Part shown: in pieces, positions 17,560-26,628 of the stretch
Position numbering within the stretch: the stretch's first letter is position 1
Layout of the letters: each line of letters opens with the position of its first letter
Assembly: GCA_002347095.1 (NCBI GenBank)
Contig: DDWZ01000028.1
Span: forward strand, 130,163 to 194,162
DNA from: Desulfobulbaceae bacterium UBA2273
GTDB lineage: Bacteria; Desulfobacterota; Desulfobulbia; Desulfobulbales; Desulfurivibrionaceae
Reading direction: 5' to 3'
Length of the DNA stretch: 64,000 nt
Position numbers and translations under genes: made by a program
Notes under the pieces: generated by a model
What the model saw: only the letters and a program-made list of their open reading frames with translations
The model's database searches: none
What the model was told of the DNA's origin: nothing

Positions 17560-19593
17560 ATGAAAAAAGCCGTTGGTCTTCTCTGTTTGTTGCTGGCCAT
17601 ATTTTCTTGGGTGGGCGTGGGGCTGGCCCTTGACCCCCTGGAGGTGCGGACCCTCCGCCCGGAAGCGAAGCTGAGCTTTCAGCCGCTTGAGCAGGGCAAG
17701 GTTTTGGTCTCGGTCCAGGACAAGTCCGGGGATGCCATTTTGGGCTTGCAGAAAGAGGATTTTTCCATCAAGCAAGGGCTGAAAACCGCGAAGATCATTT
17801 CGGTGGAGGATGTCCAGGAGCAACGGAACATTGGCCTCAATATCGTGCTCGTGGTGGACAATTCCTATTCCATGGAGCAGCGCAAGGCGGTGGAGCCCTT
17901 GCTGGCGGCCATGGACAGCTTTCTCACCTTGGTCCGGCCCATTGACAATGTCCATGTCGTCACCTTTGTCGATCCGGGGACGAGTCTGCCCCGGGTCTCC
18001 ACCCGAACCTTCCAGGCAAACGAGGTTCCGGCCTTGAGTCAGTTCTTGCGGAGCAGTTTTTTCCCCGCCACCACCGACGGCACCTACCTCTATGACAGCA
18101 TCCACAAAGGGCTGGAGATCATTCGCCAGATGCCGGCGGACAGCCAGAAGTTCATGCTCGTTTTTTCCGACGGCGAAGACATCAACAGCACGCTGAAGAG
18201 TGAGGATGTGAGCTTGGCGGCCACGGGAGTGAGCAATTTTTCCGCCTATGCCGTGGACTACATGGACAAGCCCGGCCTGGATCCATTCCTGACCTCCTTT
18301 GCCCAGGGCCATAACGGCATGATCCGCAAGGCCACCTCGGCCAATGATTTTCTGCCCATTCTCAAGAGATTCTCCACCACCATTTTTCACCGTTACCTGA
18401 TCACCTACCGGTTCCTTGCCCCTCCCGCCGGAACGCTCGTCAGCGCGCCTGCCGCCGTGAATATCGAGGAGGTCACCGTGGTGGACAGCTCTCCCATGTT
18501 GAACCATGTCTATTTCGACACCGGGAAAAGCCGTATCCCCGAAAGATACGTGACCCTGGCTCCGGCGGAGACAGCAAACTTTTCCGAAGAGAAGCTGAAG
18601 GACACCATGGAGAAACACCACCAGATCCTGAACGTCATCGGCAAACGGCTGCAAGCCAACCCCGAGGCCCGGATAACCCTGGTGGGCTGTAACTCCAACA
18701 GCGGCGTGGAAAAAGGGAAGATCGGGCTGGCAAGGAGCCGGGCCGAAGCGATTTTCGCCTATTTTGAGTCCGTATGGGGCATTGATCTGTCACGGATGGA
18801 AATCAAGGCCCGGAACCTTCCCGCCGTGCCCAGCACCAGCCGGGTGCCGGAAGGCGTTGTGGAAAATCAGCGGGTTGAGATTCTCTCCACCCATCCCGCC
18901 ATCCTCGACACCATCAAGAGCACCTATGTGCAGGAGCAAGCCGATACCAAGGAGTTGCGGTTCGCTCCCTCCCTGCAGGGGGAAACCGAGATCGAGAGCT
19001 GGCAACTCAGGTTGCTGGGCGCGGACAAGGTGCTGGCGACCAGGGAGGGCGCGGGCGCTCCGCCGGCGGAGGTGGTCTTTTCCCTGGAAACGCTGGGGTT
19101 AAGTAACCTTGTGCAACTGGGGCAGGTCAGCGCCGACCTTGAGGTGAAAGACAAGGAAGGCAACGTGTTCAGCACCGCCTCCGCTCCGGTCGCGATCAAT
19201 TTTATCCGGCGGGAGGAGCGCATCGCCCAGAAGATCGGGAGCAAGGTCGTGGAGAAATATGGGTTGATCCTCTTTGCCTTCGACCGGGCCGATCTGAAGG
19301 ATCGCAACCAGATCATCGTCAACCGGGTGCTCGCCCGAGTTGCGGAACTCAAGGGGGTTGCCATGGACATCGCCGGGCACACCGATAGCATCGGCAAGGA
19401 AAAATACAATATTGAACTGTCCGGGCGGAGGGCAAAAGCGGTGTACGATTCCACCGTGCAGGGCGGGATAGCCACAGAGGCCCAGATAACCCATGCGGGC
19501 AACGGCCCCAATAATCCGCCCTACGACAACAGTCTGCCCGAAGGGAGATCGCTCAACAGGACGGTGATCATCAATCTCCAGTATACGGAGTAA
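17560..19593 (+). CDS. Secreted VWA-domain protein with two OmpA-like domains
   Basis: A 677-residue protein with a signal peptide (about 1-24). After a small beta-rich region comes a von Willebrand A domain (about 90-300) with an intact metal site: D100-N-S-Y-S104 and FSDGED later. Two OmpA/MotB-like peptidoglycan-binding regions follow, a divergent one (about 320-440) and a good one (about 560-677, FAFDRADLKDRN then GHTDSIGKEKYN). It probably sits in the periplasm, anchored to peptidoglycan, with the VWA domain binding a partner. ATG 17560 follows AGGAGG. The partner and role are unknown. Confidence 0.85.
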   Translation: MKKAVGLLCLLLAIFSWVGVGLALDPLEVRTLRPEAKLSFQPLEQGKVLVSVQDKSGDAILGLQKEDFSIKQGLKTAKIISVEDVQEQRNIGLNIVLVVDNSYSMEQRKAVEPLLAAMDSFLTLVRPIDNVHVVTFVDPGTSLPRVSTRTFQANEVPALSQFLRSSFFPATTDGTYLYDSIHKGLEIIRQMPADSQKFMLVFSDGEDINSTLKSEDVSLAATGVSNFSAYAVDYMDKPGLDPFLTSFAQGHNGMIRKATSANDFLPILKRFSTTIFHRYLITYRFLAPPAGTLVSAPAAVNIEEVTVVDSSPMLNHVYFDTGKSRIPERYVTLAPAETANFSEEKLKDTMEKHHQILNVIGKRLQANPEARITLVGCNSNSGVEKGKIGLARSRAEAIFAYFESVWGIDLSRMEIKARNLPAVPSTSRVPEGVVENQRVEILSTHPAILDTIKSTYVQEQADTKELRFAPSLQGETEIESWQLRLLGADKVLATREGAGAPPAEVVFSLETLGLSNLVQLGQVSADLEVKDKEGNVFSTASAPVAINFIRREERIAQKIGSKVVEKYGLILFAFDRADLKDRNQIIVNRVLARVAELKGVAMDIAGHTDSIGKEKYNIELSGRRAKAVYDSTVQGGIATEAQITHAGNGPNNPPYDNSLPEGRSLNRTVIINLQYTE

Positions 19594-19669
19594 TTATTTG
19601 TGGCGGCCATGGGCTGCGTATCGGTTGATCGTCCGTTTTTTTTTATTGTTTGCCAAGGAGGTGAAGGTT

Positions 19670-20299
19670 GTGCGTTTTCCAGGAATGAGCAAGAAGCAGG
19701 GTTTTTACGCGCTGCTAGAAAAACAGGCGCAAGCCGCGGTGGATGCGGCCAAGGAATTTCAGGCCTTGGTCAATGATTTCGCCAATCTTGACCGGTACGC
19801 GGCAAGGATCAAGGAGATAGAGAGCGACGCAGACCACATCACCCATGAGCTTGCCAACCGGATCGACGCCACCTTTGTCACCCCTCTGGACAAGGAAGAC
19901 CTGCACGCCCTGTCCAGCGAACTGGACGATGTGACCGATTGCATCGAGGCCTGCTCCGGCAGGATGGCGCTTTACGAACTGAAGCAACTGCGGCCTGATT
20001 TGGCTGGGCTGGTGGTGCTGCTGGTGCAGATCACCGAAGCCACGCTGGAGGCGGTCAAGACGCTGCGCACCAAGCCAAACCGGGATAAAGTTCAGGACCT
20101 TTTTATTCGCATTCATCAGATCGAAAACGAGCACGACGCGGCCTTCCGCAAGGCGCTTGCCTGTTTGCTCAACGCCCCGGATGCCGACCCGATCAACGTG
20201 ATCAAGTGGAAAGCGGTGTACGACCGGATCGAAGTGGCGGTGGACAAATGCGAGGATGTCGCCCATATCATCGAAAGCGTGGTCGTGAAGTATGCTTAG
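19670..20299 (+). CDS. DUF47/PhoU-like phosphate transport accessory protein
   Basis: About 209 residues, all helical, resembling the PhoU-like DUF47 proteins encoded beside Pit transporters (KEIESDADHITHEL, ALSSELDDVTDCIE, ENEHDAAFRKAL). Such proteins modulate the transporter. A GTG at 19670 lies 8 nt after AAGGAGG and is preferred to ATG 19685; the difference is five residues. The gene overlaps the following pit gene by 8 bp, so the two are coupled. Confidence 0.9.
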   Translation: MRFPGMSKKQGFYALLEKQAQAAVDAAKEFQALVNDFANLDRYAARIKEIESDADHITHELANRIDATFVTPLDKEDLHALSSELDDVTDCIEACSGRMALYELKQLRPDLAGLVVLLVQITEATLEAVKTLRTKPNRDKVQDLFIRIHQIENEHDAAFRKALACLLNAPDADPINVIKWKAVYDRIEVAVDKCEDVAHIIESVVVKYA

Positions 20300-21656
20300 C
20301 CTGTCCCTGGTGCTCGTGCTGGTTGTGGTCTGCGCCTTGGCCTTCGACTATATCAACGGCTTTCACGATACGGCCAACGCCATCGCCACGGTGGTTTCCA
20401 CCCGGGTGCTTTCGCCGAGAAAGGCGATTATCATGGCGGCCTGTCTCAATTTTGTCGGCGCCCTGTTCTCCACCCAGGTGGCGATCACCGTGGCCAGCGG
20501 CCTGCTCGACACGGCGCGGTTTCAGGTCGCGGATATTCATCAGCCCGCAGCGTTGGCCGCCAAGCTGCAACATCCCGCTGATCCGGTTTCCCAATATCTG
20601 GCAACGCGGCTTTCCCCTGCAACCCAAGGGCTGCTCGGGCAATACCCGGCAGGCGGCGCTGTTTCCCAAGAGTTGCAGGAGGCCCTGGTGGCTGACTTGA
20701 ATCGCGCCATCACCCAAACAGATCTTTACTCGGCCGAGCGGTTCGCCGGAGTCGCGCTCAAGGAGAAGACAGAGGCAAAGGCCAAGAATTCCAGCACGCT
20801 GAAACCGGAAGAACTGGCCAACACGAACCGGGCGCTGCTGGAAAAGGGGTATCCTCAGGAGCTTGGTTCCAATCAGCAGACGTTTCAGGTCGTTATCCTG
20901 GCTGCCATCCTCGGGGCAATCGTCTGGAACCTGATCACCTGGAAATTCGGCATCCCCAGTAGTTCCTCCCATGCTCTGATCGGCGGCTTGTGCGGCGCGG
21001 CCATCATCCACGGCGGGCTGCCTTCCGTCCTCTGGGGCGGAATTGTGCACAAGGTGCTTATTCCCCTGGTGGGTTCTCCGGCCATGGGTTTTATCATCGG
21101 CTTTTTGCTGATGGGCGGGATCTTTAAAACCCTTGCCAACGTGCATCCCGGCCGGGTGAGCGCGAGCTTCCGCAATCTGCAGATTGTTTCCGCCGCAGCC
21201 ATGGCCTTTACCCACGGCCTCAACGACGCCCAGAAAAGCATGGGCATCATCACCATGGCCCTGGTCAGCGCCCGGATGATCCCCGAGCCCGTGGTTCCCT
21301 TGTGGGTGGTGCTCTCCTGTGCCACCGTCATGGCTCTGGGCACCTCGGTGGGTGGCTGGCGGATCATCAAGACCATGGGGCATAAGATCATCCGGCTGGA
21401 GCCGGTGCACGGCTTTGCCGCCGAGACTTCCTCCGCCATCGTCCTCTTTGTCACCAGCCATTTCGGCATGCCGGTGAGCACCACCCATGTCATCTCCGGC
21501 AGCATCTTCGGGGTGGGCACCAGCAAACGGCTGTCCGCAGTGCGTTGGGGCGTGGCCCAGAGCATGGTCATGGCCTGGGTCTTGACCCTGCCCGCCGCAG
21601 GGCTGGTTGCCGCGCTTTCCTATGAACTGCTCATGCTTATGGGGCTTGGCAGGTAG
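20292..21656 (+). CDS. pit: Inorganic phosphate transporter, Pit family
   Basis: A 454-residue low-affinity phosphate/cation transporter of the inner membrane. The two inverted family signatures are present: FDYINGFHDTANAIATVVS near the N-terminus and AFTHGLNDAQKSMG in the second half, with SSSHALIGGL and STTHVISGSIFG. A long hydrophilic loop (about 75-195) separates the halves. Its partner is the upstream PhoU-like gene. No PHO-box array was seen ahead of the pair, consistent with use when phosphate is plentiful, unlike the pst system. Confidence 0.95.
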   Translation: MLSLSLVLVLVVVCALAFDYINGFHDTANAIATVVSTRVLSPRKAIIMAACLNFVGALFSTQVAITVASGLLDTARFQVADIHQPAALAAKLQHPADPVSQYLATRLSPATQGLLGQYPAGGAVSQELQEALVADLNRAITQTDLYSAERFAGVALKEKTEAKAKNSSTLKPEELANTNRALLEKGYPQELGSNQQTFQVVILAAILGAIVWNLITWKFGIPSSSSHALIGGLCGAAIIHGGLPSVLWGGIVHKVLIPLVGSPAMGFIIGFLLMGGIFKTLANVHPGRVSASFRNLQIVSAAAMAFTHGLNDAQKSMGIITMALVSARMIPEPVVPLWVVLSCATVMALGTSVGGWRIIKTMGHKIIRLEPVHGFAAETSSAIVLFVTSHFGMPVSTTHVISGSIFGVGTSKRLSAVRWGVAQSMVMAWVLTLPAAGLVAALSYELLMLMGLGR

Positions 21657-21777
21657 GGGGGAAAGAGGGGTAAGTTGTTTGCCTTGTTCGGTTTTTGCTT
21701 ATTATTCTGGCTATTTTGATTTTCGGCATGCTAGCCAGTTTCGCAGAATGACTTGTTATCCCTCATAAAGAAGAACG

Positions 21778-22752
21778 ATGAGCCTGAATGCAGCCCTGAA
21801 TCTTTTCCTGGAAGAATATCCAACAGCAGTAAGTCAGCTATTTACGGATAATGCTGTTGCAGAGTTTGTACGGCGGGACGTCCCGGTGGTTGTCGCACAA
21901 GTTATCGGTGAAAATGACAGATATATAGTTCACGGTAGCCCTGGGCAAGGGAACTGGGCGCGCGTGCCTTGGGTTGCGGTGTACGACCGATTTATTACAG
22001 AAACCGCACAGGATGGTTTTTATGTCGTCTACCTGGTAACGGAAGATTTTTCTGGTGTTTATCTTTCTTTGAATCAGGGGGTAACGACTATCCGTCGTGT
22101 CTATGGCTCCGACGCAAAAGATGCACTGGCTGTGCGAGCTTCGGACTATATCGCTCGTCTCGGCCAGATTGATAATTCATTAATTGTCGGACCAATTGAC
22201 TTAAGAGTCACGAGCGTATCAAGTCTCGGCGCCTTCTATGAGCAAGGGTCCATCTGTGCCCAATATTACAAGCGGGGAGAAATACCAAACGACGAAATCT
22301 TGGGCAAGGACTTACGAGAACTTCTTAAACTCTATCTTCTTCTTGCGACGAAAGACCTTGCGGCCGCCTCGGTCAGCTCTGAAGAAGACGATGAAGTTGG
22401 GCTTAACAATGAAGACCTCATTAATCTGCGCGAACATAAGCGCATAGAGAGAAATCGCAAATTAGCCGCAAGGGCTAAAAAGATTCATGGCTATACTTGT
22501 CAGGCGTGCGGTTTCAATTTTGAAATGAAATATGGAGAGATTGGCCGTACATTCATTGAGGCACATCATTTGACACCGCTGCATACACTAAAAGGCCAGA
22601 AGGTAACGCTTGATCCGAAGAATGATTTTGTTGTTCTGTGCGCGAACTGCCATCGGATGATTCATAAATCAGAGTTCGTGAATTGCATAGAAAATTTCCG
22701 AGCCAAATATGTAGTTCGTAGGTCGGGTAGAGGAACGAAACCCGACGTTTAA
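21778..22752 (+). CDS. DUF3578 (MrcB N-terminal-like)-HNH restriction endonuclease
   Basis: A 324-residue protein. The N-terminal half (about 1-190) resembles the DUF3578 domain that recognises DNA in McrB-like enzymes (GNWARVPWVAVYD, GVYLSLNQG). The C-terminal HNH nuclease has CQACGFNF, EAHHLTPL and CANCHRMIH, that is two CxxC zinc pairs plus the catalytic HH and H. Relatives are modification-dependent defence nucleases that cut methylated DNA. No methylase or McrC partner is adjacent. The gene is visibly more AT-rich than its neighbours, and its last residues are encoded by a repeat, which suggest transfer. Confidence 0.85.
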   Translation: MSLNAALNLFLEEYPTAVSQLFTDNAVAEFVRRDVPVVVAQVIGENDRYIVHGSPGQGNWARVPWVAVYDRFITETAQDGFYVVYLVTEDFSGVYLSLNQGVTTIRRVYGSDAKDALAVRASDYIARLGQIDNSLIVGPIDLRVTSVSSLGAFYEQGSICAQYYKRGEIPNDEILGKDLRELLKLYLLLATKDLAAASVSSEEDDEVGLNNEDLINLREHKRIERNRKLAARAKKIHGYTCQACGFNFEMKYGEIGRTFIEAHHLTPLHTLKGQKVTLDPKNDFVVLCANCHRMIHKSEFVNCIENFRAKYVVRRSGRGTKPDV

Positions 22753-22820
22753 ACGACAACATCATCCACCGCTCGACTGAAAACTGTTGGGTTTCGCAGG
22801 GCTCTACCCAACCTACGAAC
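22714..22820. repeat. Inverted repeat pair at the 3' end of the HNH gene
   Basis: GTTCGTAGGTCGGGTAGAGG (from 22714) is the near reverse complement of the sequence ending CTACCCAACCTACGAAC (to 22820); the arms, about 32 bp each, are separated by about 40 bp. This resembles the widespread REP-type GTAGGTTGGGT repeat. The left arm encodes the nuclease's last residues (RRSGRGTKPDV). Confidence 0.75.
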
Positions 22821-22914
22821 TGACTATCATGATTTTTTGGCGTGATGAAAAAAATAGGGGCATCCCCTTATTTTTCCCGTCAAACCCTTCACTGATTGAG
22901 GGCCTCCTCCCGCG

Positions 22915-23646
22915 ATGATCATCAACTTTTGGGGAAACCTGAAAGAGCTGTTGCGCCCGCCGTTCCGGGGGCAACAGCGGGTTGCGTACGAACTCACCCG
23001 GCAGGCCTCGGTCAAGGATATCATCGAGGCCTTGGGAGTCCCGCATACCGAGGTGGGGCGCTTGGTTGTTGCTGGTCGAGAGATCTCTTTTGCCGCTCCC
23101 GGCGCCGATGATGACACCCTCGATGTATACCCCCTCTCTCCCCCTGTGGATGTAACGACCCCAACCCTGCTCCGGCCCGAGCCCTTGCCCGGTATCACCT
23201 TTGCCGTGGATATGAATGTCGGCAAACTGGCCACCTTGCTGCGCATGGCAGGCTTTGACACCTTGTACCGCAACGATATCTCCGATCCGGACCTTGTTGC
23301 GGTTGCCGTGCGGGAAAAACGCATCCTGCTGAGCAAGGATACGGATCTTTTAAAACGAAAAGGGGTGGCCTTTGGCTATCTCGTTCGAGAGATTCACCCG
23401 GAAAAACAGTTGGCTGAAATTGTTCATCTTTTTGGGATAAGGGAACAATTCAAGCCGCTGAGCCGATGCCTGCGCTGCAATGCGCTTTTGCTACCAGTCG
23501 AGAAGCGGCAGATCCTGGATCGCTTGGAGCCGCTCACCCAAAAATATTATCAGTTGTTCCAGCGATGTCCCTGCTGCGACAGGATATATTGGCCGGGAAC
23601 CCATCGGGACACGATGCTTTTGATGCTGACTCGCTGCGGAACATGA
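22915..23646 (+). CDS. Mut7-C RNase-domain protein with ubiquitin-like N-terminus
   Basis: A 243-residue two-domain protein. Residues about 1-85 form a ThiS/MoaD-like (Mut7-C ubiquitin) domain, and residues about 95-243 the Mut7-C domain, a PIN-like fold with DMNVGKLATLLRMAG, DTLYRND, SKDTDLLKR and a zinc ribbon CLRCN..CPCCDR. The family is predicted to cut RNA, but its substrate is unknown. The ATG has no strong ribosome site. It is followed at once by the next gene, so they may share a transcript. Confidence 0.88.
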   Translation: MIINFWGNLKELLRPPFRGQQRVAYELTRQASVKDIIEALGVPHTEVGRLVVAGREISFAAPGADDDTLDVYPLSPPVDVTTPTLLRPEPLPGITFAVDMNVGKLATLLRMAGFDTLYRNDISDPDLVAVAVREKRILLSKDTDLLKRKGVAFGYLVREIHPEKQLAEIVHLFGIREQFKPLSRCLRCNALLLPVEKRQILDRLEPLTQKYYQLFQRCPCCDRIYWPGTHRDTMLLMLTRCGT

Positions 23647-23748
23647 ATGACCGTCGTGTTCTCCGTTGTTTCTTTTTTGCGTGTTCGTTCTTATTCTATG
23701 AAAAGAAAAGTAATTCCTGTCGAGACACTCTTCACCAGGAGGTGGGTT

Positions 23749-24318
23749 ATGGCGGATATCGGAAACGCGAAATTGCAGGGGCAGTCCTTCAACGCGATGC
23801 GGGCACAGTATGCCAAAGTCCAGCCTGCCGGGGAAAAGCGCGGACAAGGATCGGAGAAGGTTACGACCTTGGAAGCGTCCCTTGCCATGCAGGAGAAGAC
23901 GGTCGATTTTCTGCTGGCGGCAAAGACCAAGGCCAAGGATCGCTTCGCAACGCAGTACGGCCTTGTGAAACGGGGCGAGGAAGAGACGAGGGATCTTGAA
24001 AGTTTTCAGTACAAGGGGAAATCCCTGGCCGACTTAAGCCCCGAGGAGGCGCAGACCCTGATTGCCGAGGACGGGTACTTCGGCGTCAGCAAGACGGCGG
24101 AGCGCCTTGCCGGATTTGTCCTGACCGGCGCCGGGGACACCCTGGAACGATTGCAGGCCGGGCGTGAGGGCATCCAGAAGGGGTTCGAGGAGGCGGAACA
24201 GGCTTGGGGGGGAAAGCTGCCCGAGATCAGTTACCAGACGCTGAACAAGGCCCTGGAGATGATCGATGCCAGGATACAGGAGTTGGGCGGCGGGGCGCTG
24301 GTCGATGTGAAAGCCTGA
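23749..24318 (+). CDS. Conserved hypothetical protein, helical
   Basis: A 189-residue soluble protein. The N-terminal 60 residues are low in order (GNAKLQGQSFNAMRAQYA); the C-terminal part has a conserved-looking block EDGYFGVSKTAERLAGFVL and EISYQTLNKALEMIDARI. Proteins of this shape in related bacteria are sometimes labelled hydrogenase-4 component G, a label with no visible basis here because no hydrogenase genes are near. ATG 23749 follows CCAGGAGGTGG. Function unknown. Confidence 0.6.
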   Translation: MADIGNAKLQGQSFNAMRAQYAKVQPAGEKRGQGSEKVTTLEASLAMQEKTVDFLLAAKTKAKDRFATQYGLVKRGEEETRDLESFQYKGKSLADLSPEEAQTLIAEDGYFGVSKTAERLAGFVLTGAGDTLERLQAGREGIQKGFEEAEQAWGGKLPEISYQTLNKALEMIDARIQELGGGALVDVKA

Positions 24319-24522
24319 GTGTGACCTGATAGACGAATTGGGCCGGAGCCGCACGATTGTGTTATGCCAAACCGTTGGGAGCCCAGGCGGGATCGCTGTT
24401 TTTGCGGGGAAGCCTTATGAGTATCCGGAATTAAGCAGTGCCTTCCCCAGCATCTTGCAGTAAGGTGCCGCTCTGCTCGTTGTCCGCCGAAATTTTTCGG
24501 CCCAAAAAGGAGAAGGCCCCGA

Positions 24523-25191
24523 TTGATTGAAAATAGCACATGCAGGTTGAGCCCCAAGGAGTTCGGGGGTGGTGTCCCAATTGCCTCGGCAGAGAGTTTT
24601 GCCAACGGCGTGTATTCTTCCGTGGATGCCGCCACTGCCTGCGAATTGGCTCGGCTGCGCAACGAAGACGGTATTGTTTCAAGCTGCGGGTCGGGGTGTT
24701 ATCATTGCTGCCGATATCATATCCTGACCAACATTGTCGAGGCCCAGGCCTTGGTGCAATACATCAAGCGGGAATTGTCCGCCGGGCAGATTGACGATCT
24801 GCGGCTGCGCACCAAACAATGGCATGAGTGGGACAATTCAAGGCCGGGCAGGCCGTCGGGCGTCACCGACGGGCAGGCGGATCTTTCCGCTTACGAGCAT
24901 TGCTGCCCTTTGGTGGTGGATGGCGTCTGCTGCGTTTATCCCGTGCGGCCGGTGGTGTGCCGAGCGCATTTCGTCTCGTCGCATCCCCGATCCTGCTGGG
25001 CTGCGAACGATCCGGAATCGCGCGAAGATGCTCCGGTGGTGCTCAAGTCCGTGGTGGCGGCGGCAGGGCCGTTTTCCTTGGTCATGCGGGATCATATCGA
25101 GGAGGCGGGTATGGATTTTACCCGCTCGCTCATGCTTCTTCCGCAGTGGCTGGCCGTTGAGATGGGCTGGGATTTCGCCATTTCCCCGTGA
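24523..25191 (+). CDS. YkgJ-family cysteine-cluster protein
   Basis: A 222-residue protein with a metal-binding cysteine cluster: SCGSGCYHCC near residue 60 and ECCPLVVDGVCC-like HCCPLVVDGVCC then VVCRAHF near 130-150. YkgJ-type proteins probably bind zinc or an iron-sulfur cluster; role unknown. The start is TTG 24523 behind AAGGAGAAGG; no ATG lies upstream of the conserved part. The 204 bp before it hold nothing recognisable. Confidence 0.75.
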   Translation: MIENSTCRLSPKEFGGGVPIASAESFANGVYSSVDAATACELARLRNEDGIVSSCGSGCYHCCRYHILTNIVEAQALVQYIKRELSAGQIDDLRLRTKQWHEWDNSRPGRPSGVTDGQADLSAYEHCCPLVVDGVCCVYPVRPVVCRAHFVSSHPRSCWAANDPESREDAPVVLKSVVAAAGPFSLVMRDHIEEAGMDFTRSLMLLPQWLAVEMGWDFAISP

Positions 25192-25248
25192 GTTCTCGCG
25201 GAGCGATCACCCAACCTCCCGGCGTGCCGCAGCCAAGACGTCACCCTT

Positions 25249-25737
25249 TCAACTGAATTTCGCCAAGGCTTTCTTGGCTGAGGTGCGCAATTCATCCCAA
25301 GCCTTATCAACCCCATGCTTGGTAATCTGCCAGGCATCCTCGCTTGCAGCCGCAAGGCTGCGGGCATTTTTCTTGAGTTCCTCGATCTTTCTTTCAAGTT
25401 TGTGGATTTCGGCGAGGGCCTCTATTTTGCCGGCGCCCATTTTTTTTTGCGATTTCATTTTAAGGTCGGCAAGTTTGCTGGCCAGGGTTTGCACCTCGGT
25501 CTGCATCTTTTTGAGGTACAGATTCTTGGTCTGTTCGTATTTTTTTTCAAGCCCCTTTGCCGGCAAGCAGGCATTCCGCCAGGCGCAGGATAATTGATTG
25601 CAGTAATCCTTTGCCGTTTCAAAGCAGGGGAAATTGCCCTCCTTGCTCTGGATGGCCCGAATCAAGTCCACCTTCTTCATCTTGCCGGCCTGGATGCCCA
25701 ACTGTTTTGCTTTTTCCTTGATTTCCGTCATGTTCAT
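25249..25737 (-). CDS. SAP/HeH-like coiled-coil protein
   Basis: A 162-residue protein. The first 40 residues form a short helix-extended-helix module of the SAP/Rho-N type (MTEIKEKAKQLGIQAGKMKK, then DLIRAIQ), followed by a small cysteine-containing stretch (FETAKDYCNQLSCAWRNAC) and a lysine-rich coiled coil (about 65-125). SAP-like modules bind nucleic acid, so a DNA- or RNA-associated role is possible. AGGAGG precedes ATG 25737 by 7 nt. It is convergent with the YkgJ gene. Confidence 0.65.
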   Translation of the reverse strand: MNMTEIKEKAKQLGIQAGKMKKVDLIRAIQSKEGNFPCFETAKDYCNQLSCAWRNACLPAKGLEKKYEQTKNLYLKKMQTEVQTLASKLADLKMKSQKKMGAGKIEALAEIHKLERKIEELKKNARSLAAASEDAWQITKHGVDKAWDELRTSAKKALAKFS

Positions 25738-26032
25738 TGGTGTTCCTCCTAACCAGAAAAAGTATTCATCATGTAGTAAGATGATCGATCATTGTGAAAT
25801 GGAATGTCAAGGGGATATTTTTTTGAAAAAGGAGGATAGCTCAAGCAGCCTGTCCTGCATGACGAAGGAGGAGATGCGGAAAAAAACGGATTTGGTTCTT
25901 GTGTTTTCCCCTCCTGCTGGATGTATAATTTAACCATGGGAGATGACCATTGCGGCAATATGGCTTGGCTGGTCTACCCGTGCAGGAACTGTGCTGCCTG
26001 AAACTGAACCAAAGGACAAGGAGAGAAACCTC

Positions 26033-26518
26033 ATGGACAAAGGCCAATTTGGAAGAAGAGACCGGCTGATTCAGGAAAAGCGGCATGACACCTATCATGA
26101 ACGGCGGAAATTGCCCGAGCCCACGGTGTGCAGCGAATGCAACGCCGTGTTCCTGGAGGGACGCTGGGCGTGGTGGGAACCGGCGGTCAATGCCCATGCC
26201 ATTGTGTGCCCGGCCTGTCAGCGCATCAAGGATAATTTTCCGGCCGGCACCCTGGAGATTCGGGGGGGATTTTTCGCAACCCATCATGAGGAGATCACGA
26301 ATTTAATCCACAACCTGGAAGCCCAGGAGAAAAAAGCGCATCCCATGGAGCGGCTCATGGCCATTACCGAGGAAAAAGAGTGCACCATTGTAACCACCAC
26401 CGGCATCCATCTGGCCCGGCGGATTGGCGAGGCCTTGAATAATGCCTATCAGGGAGAGCTTGATTTCGCCTATGGCGATGGAGAAAAAAGCATCCGCCTC
26501 AACTGGGTTCGGGAATAA
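26033..26518 (+). CDS. BCAM0308-family zinc-ribbon protein
   Basis: A 161-residue protein of a family common in proteobacteria and named after Burkholderia BCAM0308. An N-terminal zinc ribbon (CSECNAVF..CPACQRI) is followed by a helical and beta region ending in the NWVRE-type C-terminus. Function is unknown. ATG 26033 follows AAGGAGAG. It lies 110 bp before adenine deaminase on the same strand. Confidence 0.75.
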   Translation: MDKGQFGRRDRLIQEKRHDTYHERRKLPEPTVCSECNAVFLEGRWAWWEPAVNAHAIVCPACQRIKDNFPAGTLEIRGGFFATHHEEITNLIHNLEAQEKKAHPMERLMAITEEKECTIVTTTGIHLARRIGEALNNAYQGELDFAYGDGEKSIRLNWVRE

Positions 26519-26628
26519 GCGATCCGAGTGATTGAGAAAAGGCTCGGGAGGCCCTGTTTGGTTGTCCGGCATGAGGGCTGGTCTCCCGGGTCTTTCCTCT
26601 CTCAGCCTGTGTCGTTTTCAGGAGAGTT

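Noticed and set aside
25781..25936. A 51-residue frame beginning MIDHCEMECQGD
   Set aside because: No ribosome site before the ATG and no recognisable feature; it may be chance in AT-richer DNA.
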